From: Flammula alnicola
Taxonomy: Eukaryota > Basidiomycota > Agaricomycetes > Agaricales > Strophariaceae
Assembly: GCA_015499995.1 (NCBI GenBank)
Contig: JADNRV010000004.1
Span: forward strand, 310,001-374,000
Length of the DNA stretch: 64,000 nucleotides
Direction: 5' to 3'
A program made the translations under genes and the position numbers. Positions 22,753-33,306 of this stretch are shown piece by piece (the stretch's first letter is position 1; every line of letters starts with the position of its first letter). Below the pieces are notes generated by a model. It was given only the letters and a program-made list of their open reading frames with translations, searched no databases and was not told where the DNA came from.

Positions 22753-25700
22753 CTAGCGACTCTTCCAGTCATAAGCACCCTCCCACGCGTGTGCAATCTG
22801 GAACAGCTCTGTCTCGCCCCACCACTTGCCCACAAGTTGCATTCCAACCGGGAGCTTCAAGTCCGCATCGCTCGGCGAGACCCAGTCATCTTCTGCTGGA
22901 GGAAGAGTACAGATGGGGAGCGTTAACGCTGGGTGTCCTGTAGCGTTGAAGGGGCAGCAGTTGAGACCCTGTCCAACGGACTTTTGGGTCTTCTGCATCG
23001 CAGTGGCGTTTGGTCCAGGGTGGGTGTTTGCGACCTACATAAGTTAGCGAATGGGCTAAGAATGAACGAGAAAGGAGATGGAACATACGAAGGCGACTGT
23101 CGGGAGTACCATACAATTGTACTTATCTAAAGCGGCATCATACGCATGTGTTATCTCCATAAGTTTGTTCATAGCCTAGAACAATCATAAAGATAATGCA
23201 CGTAAAGTTGAAGAAGTAAAACAAACCTTGCCATAAACACCCGACATAGTCTCCCAGCCATACAACGCATTAAGCTGACTGTTGATTGTGGCAGGAATGA
23301 ATTTCTCCCATCGTTCCTGTGTCAAAGGGAACAACCTACATTGCAAACACGTCATCATCGGCGATATGGACACAACGGATTAATAACGAGAATGCCAGGG
23401 ATTAACATACTTTGCATGGAGGTCATTCTGGTAATACTGGCGATGTCCACTAGCCTCTCCCAGTCTCGTTTTTCCACCAGCATAGCGATTCGCAAGCTGG
23501 GACGGTCAGATGGTGAGCCGAATCAATAAATGGAAAAAGAAGAGACACGGGAACCAAGACATACCATCCAAATAGTCGGGGCGATCGTATGCAGCGGCAC
23601 GCTAACTTCCTCCGCGACCGCGCCAAGTTCCTCGAAAAGAACCGCCGCCTCCTTCACCTTCGCTGCCACCCGTGGGTCCAGCACAGGCATCTCGAACGCC
23701 TCCTTCAGTATCCCAATCTTCTTGCCCTTGAGAGGCTTTCCGGGCTCTGCGCCAAGGGCAGAAAGTAGTTGCGAATACGCTGGAACCTGCGCAGGGAAGG
23801 GACACCTAGCGCCAGCACGGTCGTCCAGGCCGTCGGCGCCGGCGATGACTTGGAGGAGGAGAGCGGCGTCCGCGACGGTTCGCGCCATCGGCCCGGCGTA
23901 ATCGTGTTGCCATTCATTTGAGGCGATTGCAGTATATGGTACAAGGCCGAAACTGATAAGTAACCGGAATGTCATTGTAAGAGTGCGCTAAATGAGTAAA
24001 TAGGACAGTGAGAAATGTTTATGTGGAGTACATACGTTGGTTTAACACCGACAAGACCACAAAAAGCGCTAGGCATGCGAATGGATCCACCTTGGTCAGC
24101 TCCGATAGCCATGTCGCAAGTACCGTCAGCGACGAGGACGGCACATCCGGAGCTGCTTCCACCACTGGTGCGTCCAGGAGCGTATGGGTTGTCGACAGGG
24201 CCAGTGCAAGAGGTGAAAGAGGAGGCGGATTGGCACATGGATTCGGTGGTCGCTTTGCCTGCAATCTATACGATATATATGAGATGAGATGAACAAAGTT
24301 TACGTCCTACAAGGATGAAAACACGCACGATTCCTCCTTCTTCAAGTACACGCGTTACCACTGTCGCGTCGACAAAGGGCACCCAGGGTGGTGAGATGGC
24401 ATCACTGAGAAAGAATACATACATATAAGTAAACGAGAAGAGATGACGTATGACTGACCAAATGCACATTTAATATGATTTATTCCCACGCGCGCCAAAC
24501 TGATCCGCGCGCGCGCGCATGACCTCAAACTCAGAAAAACATTAACTCCTGCTGTATAGTAGCACATCTAGTCTACCATAGTCTGCCTAGGTGCATTTTA
24601 TGACTGCAAAGCAGATATTTCTCTGTCAGGTTAACGAGTTATGGGTTCCTTGACGTCTGAGGGCAGGCGGGCCGGGTTGCTGAGAGCATCCATTCCGAGT
24701 GCTCATCTTGAAATCAAGATTCAAGGCCCAAATTCATGGATATAACTCTAACACAGCACCCCTGTGTCAACATGAATTAGAGATCACACCTTCTTTCCAA
24801 GTAAATACTCAGCTGAGAGCCTGAATGAACATGCCACAACACAAAGTTCAACATGAGTTCAACTTCTGCAGGAACCTAGCCACGGAAATACCCAACTTGA
24901 GTCGAACTTTTAGGTGAGAAAATATGAATACTTGATTGGGTAATATCCAAATAAATGAGAGGGCTTCAATCTTGCTATGATGCACGGAATATCTCTTCTG
25001 TTATTGGAAAAGGAGTGAACTACTCACTACATCCATATAATGCTCCCAAAGGTGTCAAGTCTAATCAATGTTAAGTTTCAGAGTCAATTGTGATCTGACT
25101 TATTTTGTTGAATTTCAGCCTGTCGATTTCAAGATTTCAAGACAATTGAGAATTGAGAATAAAATTTGGCTGACTACGTTACATAAGCAACTCAGGTAAC
25201 TATGACTATAGCGACCTCGCCAGCTCATTGCGATAGAGTGTGGAAATGTAGAAAGGTAAGGTAGAGCATAAAAGAGAATGAAAGAAAGAAGAGGAGGTGA
25301 TAGGTAGGGAGAGAATGCGACGCTGTTTACTACTGTGTTGATACATGAAGTTTGGATGAAGGCGATAGGGAAGATGCAATGAATGCAAGATTAGAAGGAA
25401 GGACAATAGTTCTGGAGGGTTTGAAGTAGAAGAGGCGGTTGTATGACTAGTAGAAGAGGAGTATGAAGAGGAAGAATAAGGCGTACTGACACGTCGTACG
25501 GTACCCCAGATTCTCGCCGCCAACTTTATACAGCCATAGTGCCATTCCGAGGCCAGTCGAGCTCGAAGACGCGCGCAGGTCGTGTTTTGAGGTTGGTTGG
25601 GACTCGAAGACGGTATGATTTGGTCCAGTGCAGGGATCACTCCATGGTAAAAGAAGGATTTGTGGAGGGGCCATACCTCAGAGTCGAGTGTAAGGCCTTT

Positions 25701-28700
25701 CACTATTTGAGTAAGCCGTGAAGCGATGTGTGCTGGAGTTTTGAAAGTGTCGAGGATTGCTCGGGTGGATGCCAACAGTTCGTCAGTGGCGTGACGCCTG
25801 TAAGGGTTGAACCGTGGGCAATCCACGAAGATATGGTGAGGATCTTCAAGGACAGAGCATCCAAACGGCACCAGGGTTGTGAGTCATCGTTGAGTCGAGA
25901 AGAACGAGTGAGCGCGGTGTCGAGTTGGCCGGTACGGAGGTAAAGTTGCACGACTGCAGAATAAGCAGATAACGCACGGGTGTAGGCGTATTCAGGTGGA
26001 GGATTGCTATTATAACAACAAGGAAGTAAAATAGAAGAAGAAAGGAAGGAACTTGCGTGATTTGAGCTTTGGCGAGGCATGTGTCTACAAAGAGAAAATG
26101 TTTTGCTCGATAAAACCAGAATTTTCAGTGTAGGGAGTGTAGTCGTCCATAAAGAAGGTTGGAGAAGGTGCCGCAGGCGGCAGAGATTTCCAAGTGTTTC
26201 GGTGAGAGGCTAGGTTGTCGGCAAGGCTGTTAAGGTAGGAAGGCAAAGATGTGGAAGAGGTATGAGCGTGAACATGTTGTAGGTATGGGAAGAGGGCGGA
26301 GTTTCTGAGGGTTCGGGTTGTGACTCTGTCGGTAGACCTGTTTGGAGTGCTGCATCTCGGGTATGGAATATCCATCGGTACAGAGACCTAGCAGGGTTGG
26401 ATGACAGTTGATATGGATGAGGTCGGTTTCCATCGAGAAGGGTGACGGAGTTGAGATGATCGGAGTATAAGGACGGAGAAGAGGTTAAGGGGCGAAGGAG
26501 GGATTTGAGCATCATGAGGGATGCGGTAAGTATTCCATACACCTCGCCATGGAGAATGTTCGTCATCCATTTGGTGTCATTTAAGGAGGCCACGAGAGCA
26601 GTGTTATTTCCAACAACTGCGAACGTGACGGAGGATGAGGGTGTTCGGTTTTTCTGTATCATTGAAGCATCAGAAGCAAAGATGTTGGGAGGGATGTCGT
26701 TGGGTAATTAGGGGTAAAGGTAGGGAGAGCCAGAAGGGTAGTTTCCGCTATTTGGCGTCTGGTTTCGCGCGGATAGAGGAGTTGGGCGGAAGGGTAGGTC
26801 AGATGATGGAGGACAGATGGCAAGCTTCGCAGCCACTGTAGAACAATGGGCCAGTCACGGGAGAGGAGATAATGATCGGGGAGAAAGAAACGTTATGGGG
26901 TAGAAAGTCATAAGGGAGAGAAGTTACGATATTAAGCTGCCAACGGCCTACGTGGGATAAGCACGTATAACCACAGCAGGCAAAGTTTGTAAAGGTTTGG
27001 GAAGAAATGTAGGGTAAGACGACGGATGAAGAATAAGACGTAGAAAGTTGGTAAAGATGGTACAAGGAGATGTTGCCCATTAGGATGTAAGACAAATCGG
27101 TAGCACAAAAGGAAAGTTTTACCTTGTGCATCACACTCTGCGCATGAACCCAAGAATAAGGGATTTTGTTTCGAGTGCGGAGGAAAGAACGTTGACAGTC
27201 AGGTTTGTTGAGGGGTTGATACAGTGGTTAAGTTGACACGTCCAGTCGTTAAGTGTCGTGGCGGCGAGGTTCTTGAAGGTTGAAACATGGTGGTTAAGAT
27301 CGCGCTGCAGGCCAGAAACTGCCAAAGAGTCATTTATACGGGAGATGGATGGAAATCCAAATCCACGTAGATTAATGGGGGCCGTTAGTAGAAGCGAGTT
27401 GAAAGAGAAAGGAAACCCCAGGTATTGATGAACCTTGTTGGCAATCAAGTGGTCCAATTTTGTAGCGTGAGCCAACGTGATGTTTTGGTATGCCAAGAGG
27501 GGCCGGATCTTCGAAACAATACACTGTGAAAGGATGCGACGCAGCGCAGTTAGAGGAAGAGGGCGGTAGAGATATGGGAAGGAAAAGTTAAGGATGATGT
27601 CTTGGAGGTGAGAGAAGTGTATGTCTGGCTGATTAATTGGGACACGAAGAAAGGTGGTATGGTCTGTGATGACTGGGACATCGTTGAGGGAAGTATAGGA
27701 GGAAGAAGGGTTAGTAAGGTCGACGGAGGGAATTTGGATGTTTTGGGGAGTTGAGGTGTTTGGGGGAAATTCGGGGAACGATATGCGTAGAACACGGTTT
27801 TGGGCCAACAGGTTTCCCATCCATAGGTTGCTTGGAAACGTTCAGCTGCACGTGAAGCAGTCATAAGAGAAGGGATAGAGGAAAAAACAAGAAGTGTGTC
27901 GTCCATGGCTTCTATCATGGACAAAAGGATGGACAGGTCATCGGTAGGGACATGGGGCAAGCCTCTAGCTGCATTCTTCGACGTGATCATGATCTGACCA
28001 GGAAGAGTGGACTGTATGTCAGAAAGCCAATGATTACAGAGACTGGTCGTTAGAGTACACTTTAACGGGGAGAGAGAGCCACCCTGTTTTGTAACTCCAT
28101 TGACAATAAAGTCATCTGTGAATCCATAAGCCGTCTTGATTCGGTATGGAACGTTCTCCTGGGCTGAACGGTCAAGGTCAACGATAGAGAGGGGGAGGTT
28201 ATAAGCTGTGATGGCGTCATAAAAACCTTGGGGTTCGAGCATATCAAAACCCTTCTTTTGGTCACGTTGGAGAATATAAAGAGGAACATTGTTACGCGCA
28301 GCCCAAGTTTCGACCTGAGAAATGAGGGATATCAGGTCTCGGCCTTGTGTTCCCGGCTGGGTAGCAATTTGACAATCTGGTATGATCTTCTGGGAGGAAA
28401 CATAAGGTAAGAGATGGAGGTTTAACCAAGCAAAAGGAAGGTTTTGGACGAGATTACTGCAAGCCACTCCTCGATAATTGGAGAGAGCGGTGTTACTGGA
28501 ATGCTTATGAATAGTGGAAAGGTTAGTATCTTTTACGCAAGAGGGAAAGTGTGAATTTAGAATGATATAATTGAGCAATTTGAGGAGAATCTTGAGGGCG
28601 CTGTCGCTAAGGAGCTTGACGAACCATTTCTCCCAACCATCCGGGCCAGGGCAGGGTCGGGAATTTCCCTTTTTGAGGAGAGCGCGGAGATTAGGAAGGT

Positions 28701-31700
28701 CCAAGGCTTGGGGCCAAGTGAATGGTTGTTGAGCCGTTCGGGCAGAGATCTGTTGGACGGATGGAGTCTGAAGCCATGGTTTATCTTGAGGGGGACGAGC
28801 GGTTCGCTTGTACAGTGCCTGAAAATATTCTCGGGTTGCTGTTTTAATTCTATCTGGCCCAGTCACGACATCATCATGCAATGAGTCAGGACTAGTAGTA
28901 AGGGCAAGAGGCAGAGAGGAGAAGCTGTTGTGAAAGAGTCGTTTAGCAGAACTACCAGCGAGAAGAGAACGAATCTGGTAGGAAGCAAAACGAGATTGTT
29001 TTGCATTCCGCTCAATGCGCTCTTCCGCAAAGCGTATTTTGTTGAGCGAGCAGCGGGCAGATTGGAGAAAAGCTAGAAAAGATTTCGGAGAAAAATCAGA
29101 AGTAAATTCAGGAGATTGACAAAAGGCCGTGAGGTAGGGCTGGGCCCAAATTGGGACCGAAAGAAGTGGAGAATGGGTCTTGAGCAAATGCCTAGTGAAA
29201 TAGATAAGACGGTTTACGCGACGTTGTTCACGCAGAATAAGTCGGATAGTGGCATTTGACGGTTTGGGTGGCTGATTAGAATGCGAGTGGTCTGGGCGTA
29301 TAAAAGAGTTCGAAGCTGCATCAAGCAGGATTCGTGTTAGCGAATCATAGACGAGTTTGAAGGAGGCATCGTCGACAATTTCAGTGTCATTTATAGGGTC
29401 ACTGTGAAGTTGTTGGTCAACCAAATTAGAGAATTTCGTTAACTTCTCTTTTTCTCCTTTTCCGGGGAAACGGAAGCGAGGAGAATAGGCTGAAGGAGGA
29501 ACCTCAGCAGGAATGGAAGGTTGTCCATGTGCATCTGGAGGAGAGGCGAGATACATTGAGGTAATAATAGGGCGATGGTCAGTGCAGGGGATAAAGGTTT
29601 TGTTGAGGACGTCAATAGTCCCTGAAATAATCCCTGTGCGAGAGACAGCAACACGATCAATAATCGTGCGGACTGGCAGGATATTTTGGGCGTGGTCAGA
29701 AACATTAGAATCAAAACTTTTGAATGTGAAATATTGATCGAGGGGACAATCAGCGAGAGTACCCCAGAGGTCAATGCTTTCTGTTTGGCGAAGAAATTGG
29801 GAGTAAAGGAGGCGGGCATTATTAATGGAATAAGTTGGCGACGAAGATTCGGCAGAGGAAAGCGTAGCATTAAAGTCTCCATGTAGAGACCAGGAGAAGG
29901 GAGCGGAGAGACATATTTGAGAAATAGCTGGCCAAAAGTCGTGGTCAGAGGAATCGCCCACACCGGGATTCCATGGGGCATAAATCCCAATGAGACGATG
30001 GGTAAACCCACGGTTATCAGTTGTGGGTATGGTTAAGTCGAGCGCGACTGCTCGACCAGCGAGGATGCTAGGCAGAGGAACAAGCTGGACATTAAAAAGC
30101 CCTCGTCGGACACCCACTATGACCCCCCACTTGCCTCTTTTGCGAGTACTTGGGTGTTCACCAAGAGGGAGCCCAGGTGATTCATAGAACATATAATCGG
30201 AAAGAGAGAGACGGGAAGACACCTTATTGGTGTTTTTAGTCTCGCCAATGACCAATGCATGAGGCTTTATCGTGCGAGTGGTGTCAGCAATCGCGGCGAT
30301 TTTCATTTGATCCCCTAAGCCATTTGCATTGATAGCTACAGTGCGAAAGGTAAAAGGAACAGATGTAGCATGGGCGAGATGAGTGAAGAAAAAGAAGAAG
30401 AACAACGATACAAGTACAGGGTGAAGATTAAAAGAAGAAAACAACGATACAAATACAGGTCGAGGTTTAAGAGGCGAAGACAATGATACAAATACAGGTC
30501 GAGGTTTAGAAAATGAAGACAGAGACGGAGGTGGGCTGTTTGCCCCTTTTTGTGCAGAAGGAAATGAAGAAAGAAAATGAAAGGATTTCGAAGACATAGA
30601 TAAAGCCCGGACTCTCATAGAGTGAGAGGAAGTTCGTCCATCCTTCCCGGGATTCCGGGGATCAAGGATCACTGGGAGAGGGGACTGAATCGGGCGAGAG
30701 AGAGGCGAGAGTAGTGATTGACAACATACCTCCTGCATGGATTCTTCGACGCGACGCTCGTCTTGCTCATCTTGTTGGCGTTCCGACAGCTCAACTTGGG
30801 AAGTCTCCGTGTTATCTTTTGTTGAATCCTTCCGAGCCCTCTTTGTACCGTGTGGAGAGACAGTATCCGGTACTGAAGGCGAGGTGGACTCGGATGCCAG
30901 GGAGAGTCCAGGAGGGTTCTGGGGAGAAGCCGAGGTTTCGGGAGCATTGAATGAGATTGACGGCAGTACAGTGGCCTGGAGGGAGTCCACTTGATTTGAC
31001 AGTTGGCGGACATTATTCTGGGACCATTCAATCTGTTGGTCAATACGTTCAAGGTGAGCGGAAATGTGTTGTTGAGCCCGTTCAGAAGTAGCCGTGAAAA
31101 GCAATAACCGAGCAGTGTTGGCTTCCGACCGAAGACTGTTGGTTTCACTTTGCGCTGCTGTAAGCTTGTTGTTCGCAGTCATGATGAGGAAGGAGGCAGC
31201 CGTCGTCCGCTCGATACGCTGATTGATCTGGTCCATCGATCGGAGGATATCGTTATGAGTTTCGATGACTGCTTGTAGACTACGAGCGAGGAGCTCGACT
31301 TGCCCTCGGATAAGGTTGAGCTGGCTGTGCATGAGGGGCGAATCGTCCTTGAAAGCAGACTTAAAGGCAGAGAGGGACGTAGGGATGCCTTGGTTGTTGA
31401 GGGAGTAAAGATATTCTGGGTGCCATTTGGGTGCGGTCGCGTTGTGGTGGGGAATCTGTTTGAACAGGTCAAATTCATCAGATAGGAACTGAGTAGTTAC
31501 CTCCGGGTTGACAAGGAGCGCGCAATAAACACTTTCATCCTGTACGACCCGGCTTTCCCTGACGACATTATCACCAAACTTTTCCCCATACTTGCGTTGA
31601 ATGTATTCGTCGATCATATGTTGAGCCTGCGGATAGTCGCCGACACCGTTGACTGCAACTTCAAGCCCATAAACGGGCTGAATATACCTTGAACGGCGAG

Positions 31701-33165
31701 GAAGGACCGGTTGGTTGTCGATGACTGGGTAACGGCGAAGGAGGTTTTCGACAACAGAAGAGGATAGAAAGCAGAAGGTGATACATCCTGAGTCAGTGAC
31801 CCAGGAGTTTTGCACCTTATAACCTTCAATCCTAAAGACATTCTCCAGACGAGTTTTGAGGGCGACAGCCTTGTCCTTGTCCTCGGCGACGAAAGAGAGC
31901 TGACGAGCTTTGTCGGCGGCCTTGGCTATTCTCCATCGTGCGGAAATGTCAGATTGTTCATCGAAGATTAGCCTTACCATCTCAAGGACATCCGGGCGAG
32001 GATTTCTTCGCAGTTGGGAATCCTTGAGGCTGACGAAGACGTAGTCTAAGCCGGGGTTACTGGGTGAGACAATGGTCAGGTCAGGCAAATCTTGGCCGTT
32101 TGCAGCTAGATGGCGAATGATTTGATTGAGGTGGTCTTCGGCTGCGTAGGGGGCACCATTTCGTAGTCCAGAGACGAATAACTCGACGCCCAGGAAGGGC
32201 TGAGTGTTAGGATGAAAGGTAGGAGGAGGGGACTCCGCACGCTCATGTGAGACAGGCCGAGGTTGAAAGTCCCCAACGACGAAGGGCATTTCGAGAGGGA
32301 TTAGTTCGATATAATAGGATCCGATGAGTTTTTATGATAGTTAGGGTTGATTCTGAAAAGATTTCGTAGCTATTAACTGGTGGTGGTGGTGGTGGTGGTG
32401 GTGGTGGTGGTAACACTCGGAATGGATGCTCTCAGCAACCCGGCCCGCCTGCCCTCAGACGTCAAGGAACCCATAACTCGTTAACCTGACAGAGAAATAT
32501 CTGCTTTGCAGTCATAAAATGCACCTAGGCAGACTACGGTAGACTAGATGGGCTACTATACAGCAGGAGTTAATGTTTTTCTGAGTTTGAGGTCATGCGT
32601 GCGCGCGCGGATCAGTTTGGCGCGCGCGGGAATAAATCATATTAAATGTGCATTTGGTCAGTCATAATGACGATGAAATAAAGGTGACACGTACGTTCCA
32701 ATTGTGCATGGAACACCAGCAACCGAGATGCAGTCCTTCAACACGACAGTCCTTCCCTCCAGCAGACCCTTGCGCGAAGTCTTCTTCTTGTCCTCAATAG
32801 TGAACTTGCACGCCCAACCAGAGAGAGGGTTCTCCTATCGGAACACGCAACCAAAAATCGGTAAATTAGCAAGGAATAGAAAGGCGGAGCAGGGAAGGAA
32901 AATATACGGGAGTGCCTCTCTTCGGGTAGCTGATGTTTTCTCTGGGATATCGCTCGAAGTCAGGCTTGAGTAATAGAGGAACATAGTCATCCATATCAAG
33001 AATCGACATCGCAGAATCGTGGAACGCAGCGAGGATGGCGGTGAAGTCCTTCACGTCCTGGGGGTTCTTGAACTCCATCCCCGTTGAGATCTTTGAGGCC
33101 ATATGTCGGACAGTGTCCTCGGTGACAGGGTTACCTTCCTTCACTGCGAGCGAGACGACCGACAT
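22753..33165 (-). CDS. Amidase-signature enzyme with an 8.2-kb element in one intron
   Basis: Ser-Ser-Lys amidohydrolase releasing ammonia from an amide; substrate unknown. Start [20 protein letters not shown] at 33165. The second exon (about 32695-32822) reads [15 protein letters not shown] and then [20 protein letters not shown] with the catalytic Lys (codon 32736-32738). Its GTACGT donor starts at 32694. The acceptor CAG is at 24405-24407, and the next exon continues in frame: [54 protein letters not shown] (signature with cis-Ser), [18 protein letters not shown] (nucleophile Ser codon 24083-24085), [20 protein letters not shown] and [15 protein letters not shown]. The C-terminal exon reads [18 protein letters not shown] and [13 protein letters not shown], ending at TAG 22753-22755. 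About 560 residues. The frame closes across the 8290-bp intron, so the gene could still work if that intron is removed or if transcripts are shortened by the insert. Confidence 0.8.
24443..24448. repeat. Target-site duplication, left copy (ATGACG)
   Basis: ATGACG directly abuts the left inverted terminal repeat. The same hexamer abuts the right one at 32667-32672. Confidence 0.75.
24449..24701 (+). repeat. Left inverted terminal repeat (253 bp)
   Basis: Starts TATGACTGACCAAATGCACA and ends at GAGTG. It is the reverse complement of 32414-32666 with four mismatches that I can count by eye (about 98% identity) and no length change. It carries an alternating GCGC tract near 24491-24521. Confidence 0.9.
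24702..25205. other. Non-coding 3' part of the element interior
   Basis: No open frame of note. It lies between the left terminal repeat and the end of the retrotransposon tail and would be the LINE 3' UTR. AT-rich, without a poly(A)/poly(T) tract. Confidence 0.5.
25206..27820 (-). pseudogene. LINE C-terminal tail: RNase H and zinc-knuckle regions, frame-broken
   Basis: Continues the retrotransposon protein in several frames. 27131-27820 holds the post-RT thumb region ([74 protein letters not shown]). 26210-26662 looks like an RNase H domain ([43 protein letters not shown]). 25703-26080 and 25206-25871 hold [20 protein letters not shown] and the knuckle-like region [19 protein letters not shown]. 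The order matches tails of Agaricomycete LINE proteins. Frame changes near 27820, 27130, 26200 and 25860, plus stops, mean this part cannot be made as one protein in this copy. Confidence 0.7.
27550..32289 (-). CDS. LINE-type retrotransposon protein: N-terminal region, AP endonuclease, reverse transcriptase
   Basis: A single uninterrupted 1579-residue frame. Residues 1-560 form an ORF1-like region ([20 protein letters not shown] near 30-55) with a helical, probably coiled-coil part near 310-460. From about residue 645 an APE-type endonuclease reads [65 protein letters not shown] and CTDHRPI. The reverse transcriptase (about 1120-1480) reads [67 protein letters not shown] and the catalytic MDDTLLVF box, here AMDD rather than the more common FADD or YADD. 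Known LINE clades with this layout in mushrooms include Tad, Deceiver and Inkcap; I cannot place it by eye. The last 80 residues run out of the family frame. Confidence 0.85.
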   Translation of the reverse strand: MPFVVGDFQPRPVSHERAESPPPTFHPNTQPFLGVELFVSGLRNGAPYAAEDHLNQIIRHLAANGQDLPDLTIVSPSNPGLDYVFVSLKDSQLRRNPRPDVLEMVRLIFDEQSDISARWRIAKAADKARQLSFVAEDKDKAVALKTRLENVFRIEGYKVQNSWVTDSGCITFCFLSSSVVENLLRRYPVIDNQPVLPRRSRYIQPVYGLEVAVNGVGDYPQAQHMIDEYIQRKYGEKFGDNVVRESRVVQDESVYCALLVNPEVTTQFLSDEFDLFKQIPHHNATAPKWHPEYLYSLNNQGIPTSLSAFKSAFKDDSPLMHSQLNLIRGQVELLARSLQAVIETHNDILRSMDQINQRIERTTAASFLIMTANNKLTAAQSETNSLRSEANTARLLLFTATSERAQQHISAHLERIDQQIEWSQNNVRQLSNQVDSLQATVLPSISFNAPETSASPQNPPGLSLASESTSPSVPDTVSPHGTKRARKDSTKDNTETSQVELSERQQDEQDERRVEESMQEVCCQSLLSPLSRPIQSPLPVILDPRNPGKDGRTSSHSMRVRALSMSSKSFHFLSSFPSAQKGANSPPPSLSSFSKPRPVFVSLSSPLKPRPVFVSLFSSFNLHPVLVSLFFFFFFTHLAHATSVPFTFRTVAINANGLGDQMKIAAIADTTRTIKPHALVIGETKNTNKVSSRLSLSDYMFYESPGLPLGEHPSTRKRGKWGVIVGVRRGLFNVQLVPLPSILAGRAVALDLTIPTTDNRGFTHRLIGIYAPWNPGVGDSSDHDFWPAISQICLSAPFSWSLHGDFNATLSSAESSSPTYSINNARLLYSQFLRQTESIDLWGTLADCPLDQYFTFKSFDSNVSDHAQNILPVRTIIDRVAVSRTGIISGTIDVLNKTFIPCTDHRPIITSMYLASPPDAHGQPSIPAEVPPSAYSPRFRFPGKGEKEKLTKFSNLVDQQLHSDPINDTEIVDDASFKLVYDSLTRILLDAASNSFIRPDHSHSNQPPKPSNATIRLILREQRRVNRLIYFTRHLLKTHSPLLSVPIWAQPYLTAFCQSPEFTSDFSPKSFLAFLQSARCSLNKIRFAEERIERNAKQSRFASYQIRSLLAGSSAKRLFHNSFSSLPLALTTSPDSLHDDVVTGPDRIKTATREYFQALYKRTARPPQDKPWLQTPSVQQISARTAQQPFTWPQALDLPNLRALLKKGNSRPCPGPDGWEKWFVKLLSDSALKILLKLLNYIILNSHFPSCVKDTNLSTIHKHSSNTALSNYRGVACSNLVQNLPFAWLNLHLLPYVSSQKIIPDCQIATQPGTQGRDLISLISQVETWAARNNVPLYILQRDQKKGFDMLEPQGFYDAITAYNLPLSIVDLDRSAQENVPYRIKTAYGFTDDFIVNGVTKQGGSLSPLKCTLTTSLCNHWLSDIQSTLPGQIMITSKNAARGLPHVPTDDLSILLSMIEAMDDTLLVFSSIPSLMTASRAAERFQATYGWETCWPKTVFYAYRSPNFPQTPQLPKTSKFPPSTLLTLLPPILPSTMSQSSQTIPPFFVSQLISQTYTSLTSKTSSLTFPSHISTALFL
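32373..32411. repeat. (TGG)n microsatellite at the inner edge of the right terminal repeat
   Basis: About 12-13 GGT/TGG units, immediately inside the right 253-bp repeat and just upstream of the LINE start side. On the retrotransposon sense strand it is (CCA)n. Confidence 0.85.
32414..32666 (-). repeat. Right inverted terminal repeat (253 bp)
   Basis: Reverse complement of 24449-24701 with four single-base differences seen by eye. Ends GGTCAGTCATA and is followed by the ATGACG duplication at 32667-32672. Confidence 0.9.
32667..32672. repeat. Target-site duplication, right copy (ATGACG)
   Basis: ATGACG directly follows the right terminal repeat and matches 24443-24448. Taking out the element and one copy leaves a 66-bp intron with GTACGT donor and CAG acceptor. 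Confidence 0.75.
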
Positions 33166-33306
33166 GGTGTATGTGCTGGAAATGAAAAACTCTACAAATA
33201 ACTTTGAAGGCCATGTTCGTGGAATGTGAGGATATATATAAGAAAGTAATGTGTGGGTAAAAGGGACAGACGAATGAAGATACAGGAAGGGCGGGGTTCG
33301 AAATTG

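Larger units (their letters stand above)
24449..32666 (-). mobile_element. 8.2-kb TIR-bounded element with a LINE-type retrotransposon inside
   Basis: The unit is 8218 bp, bounded by 253-bp inverted repeats and by a 6-bp direct duplication ATGACG. It lies inside an amidase intron. The whole interior, read on the minus strand, is a non-LTR retrotransposon: a 1579-residue frame with endonuclease and reverse transcriptase (27550-32289) and then a broken RNase H / zinc-knuckle tail (25206-27820). No transposase, integrase or tyrosine recombinase is seen. LINEs normally have no inverted ends, so it is either a TIR transposon that took in a LINE, two inverted short TIR elements enclosing a LINE, or a new type of unit. 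The (TGG)n tract at the inner edge of the right repeat and about 500 bp of non-coding DNA inside the left repeat complete the interior. I see no poly(A) tail at the LINE 3' side. Confidence 0.8.

Noticed and set aside
24488..24522. Alternating GCGC tract as a Z-DNA or recombination site
   Set aside because: It is part of both terminal repeats and varies by point changes only. Better explained as element sequence than as a separate site.
27550..32289. Host gene coding a 1579-residue protein
   Set aside because: The endonuclease and reverse-transcriptase blocks and the element boundaries show it is a retrotransposon.
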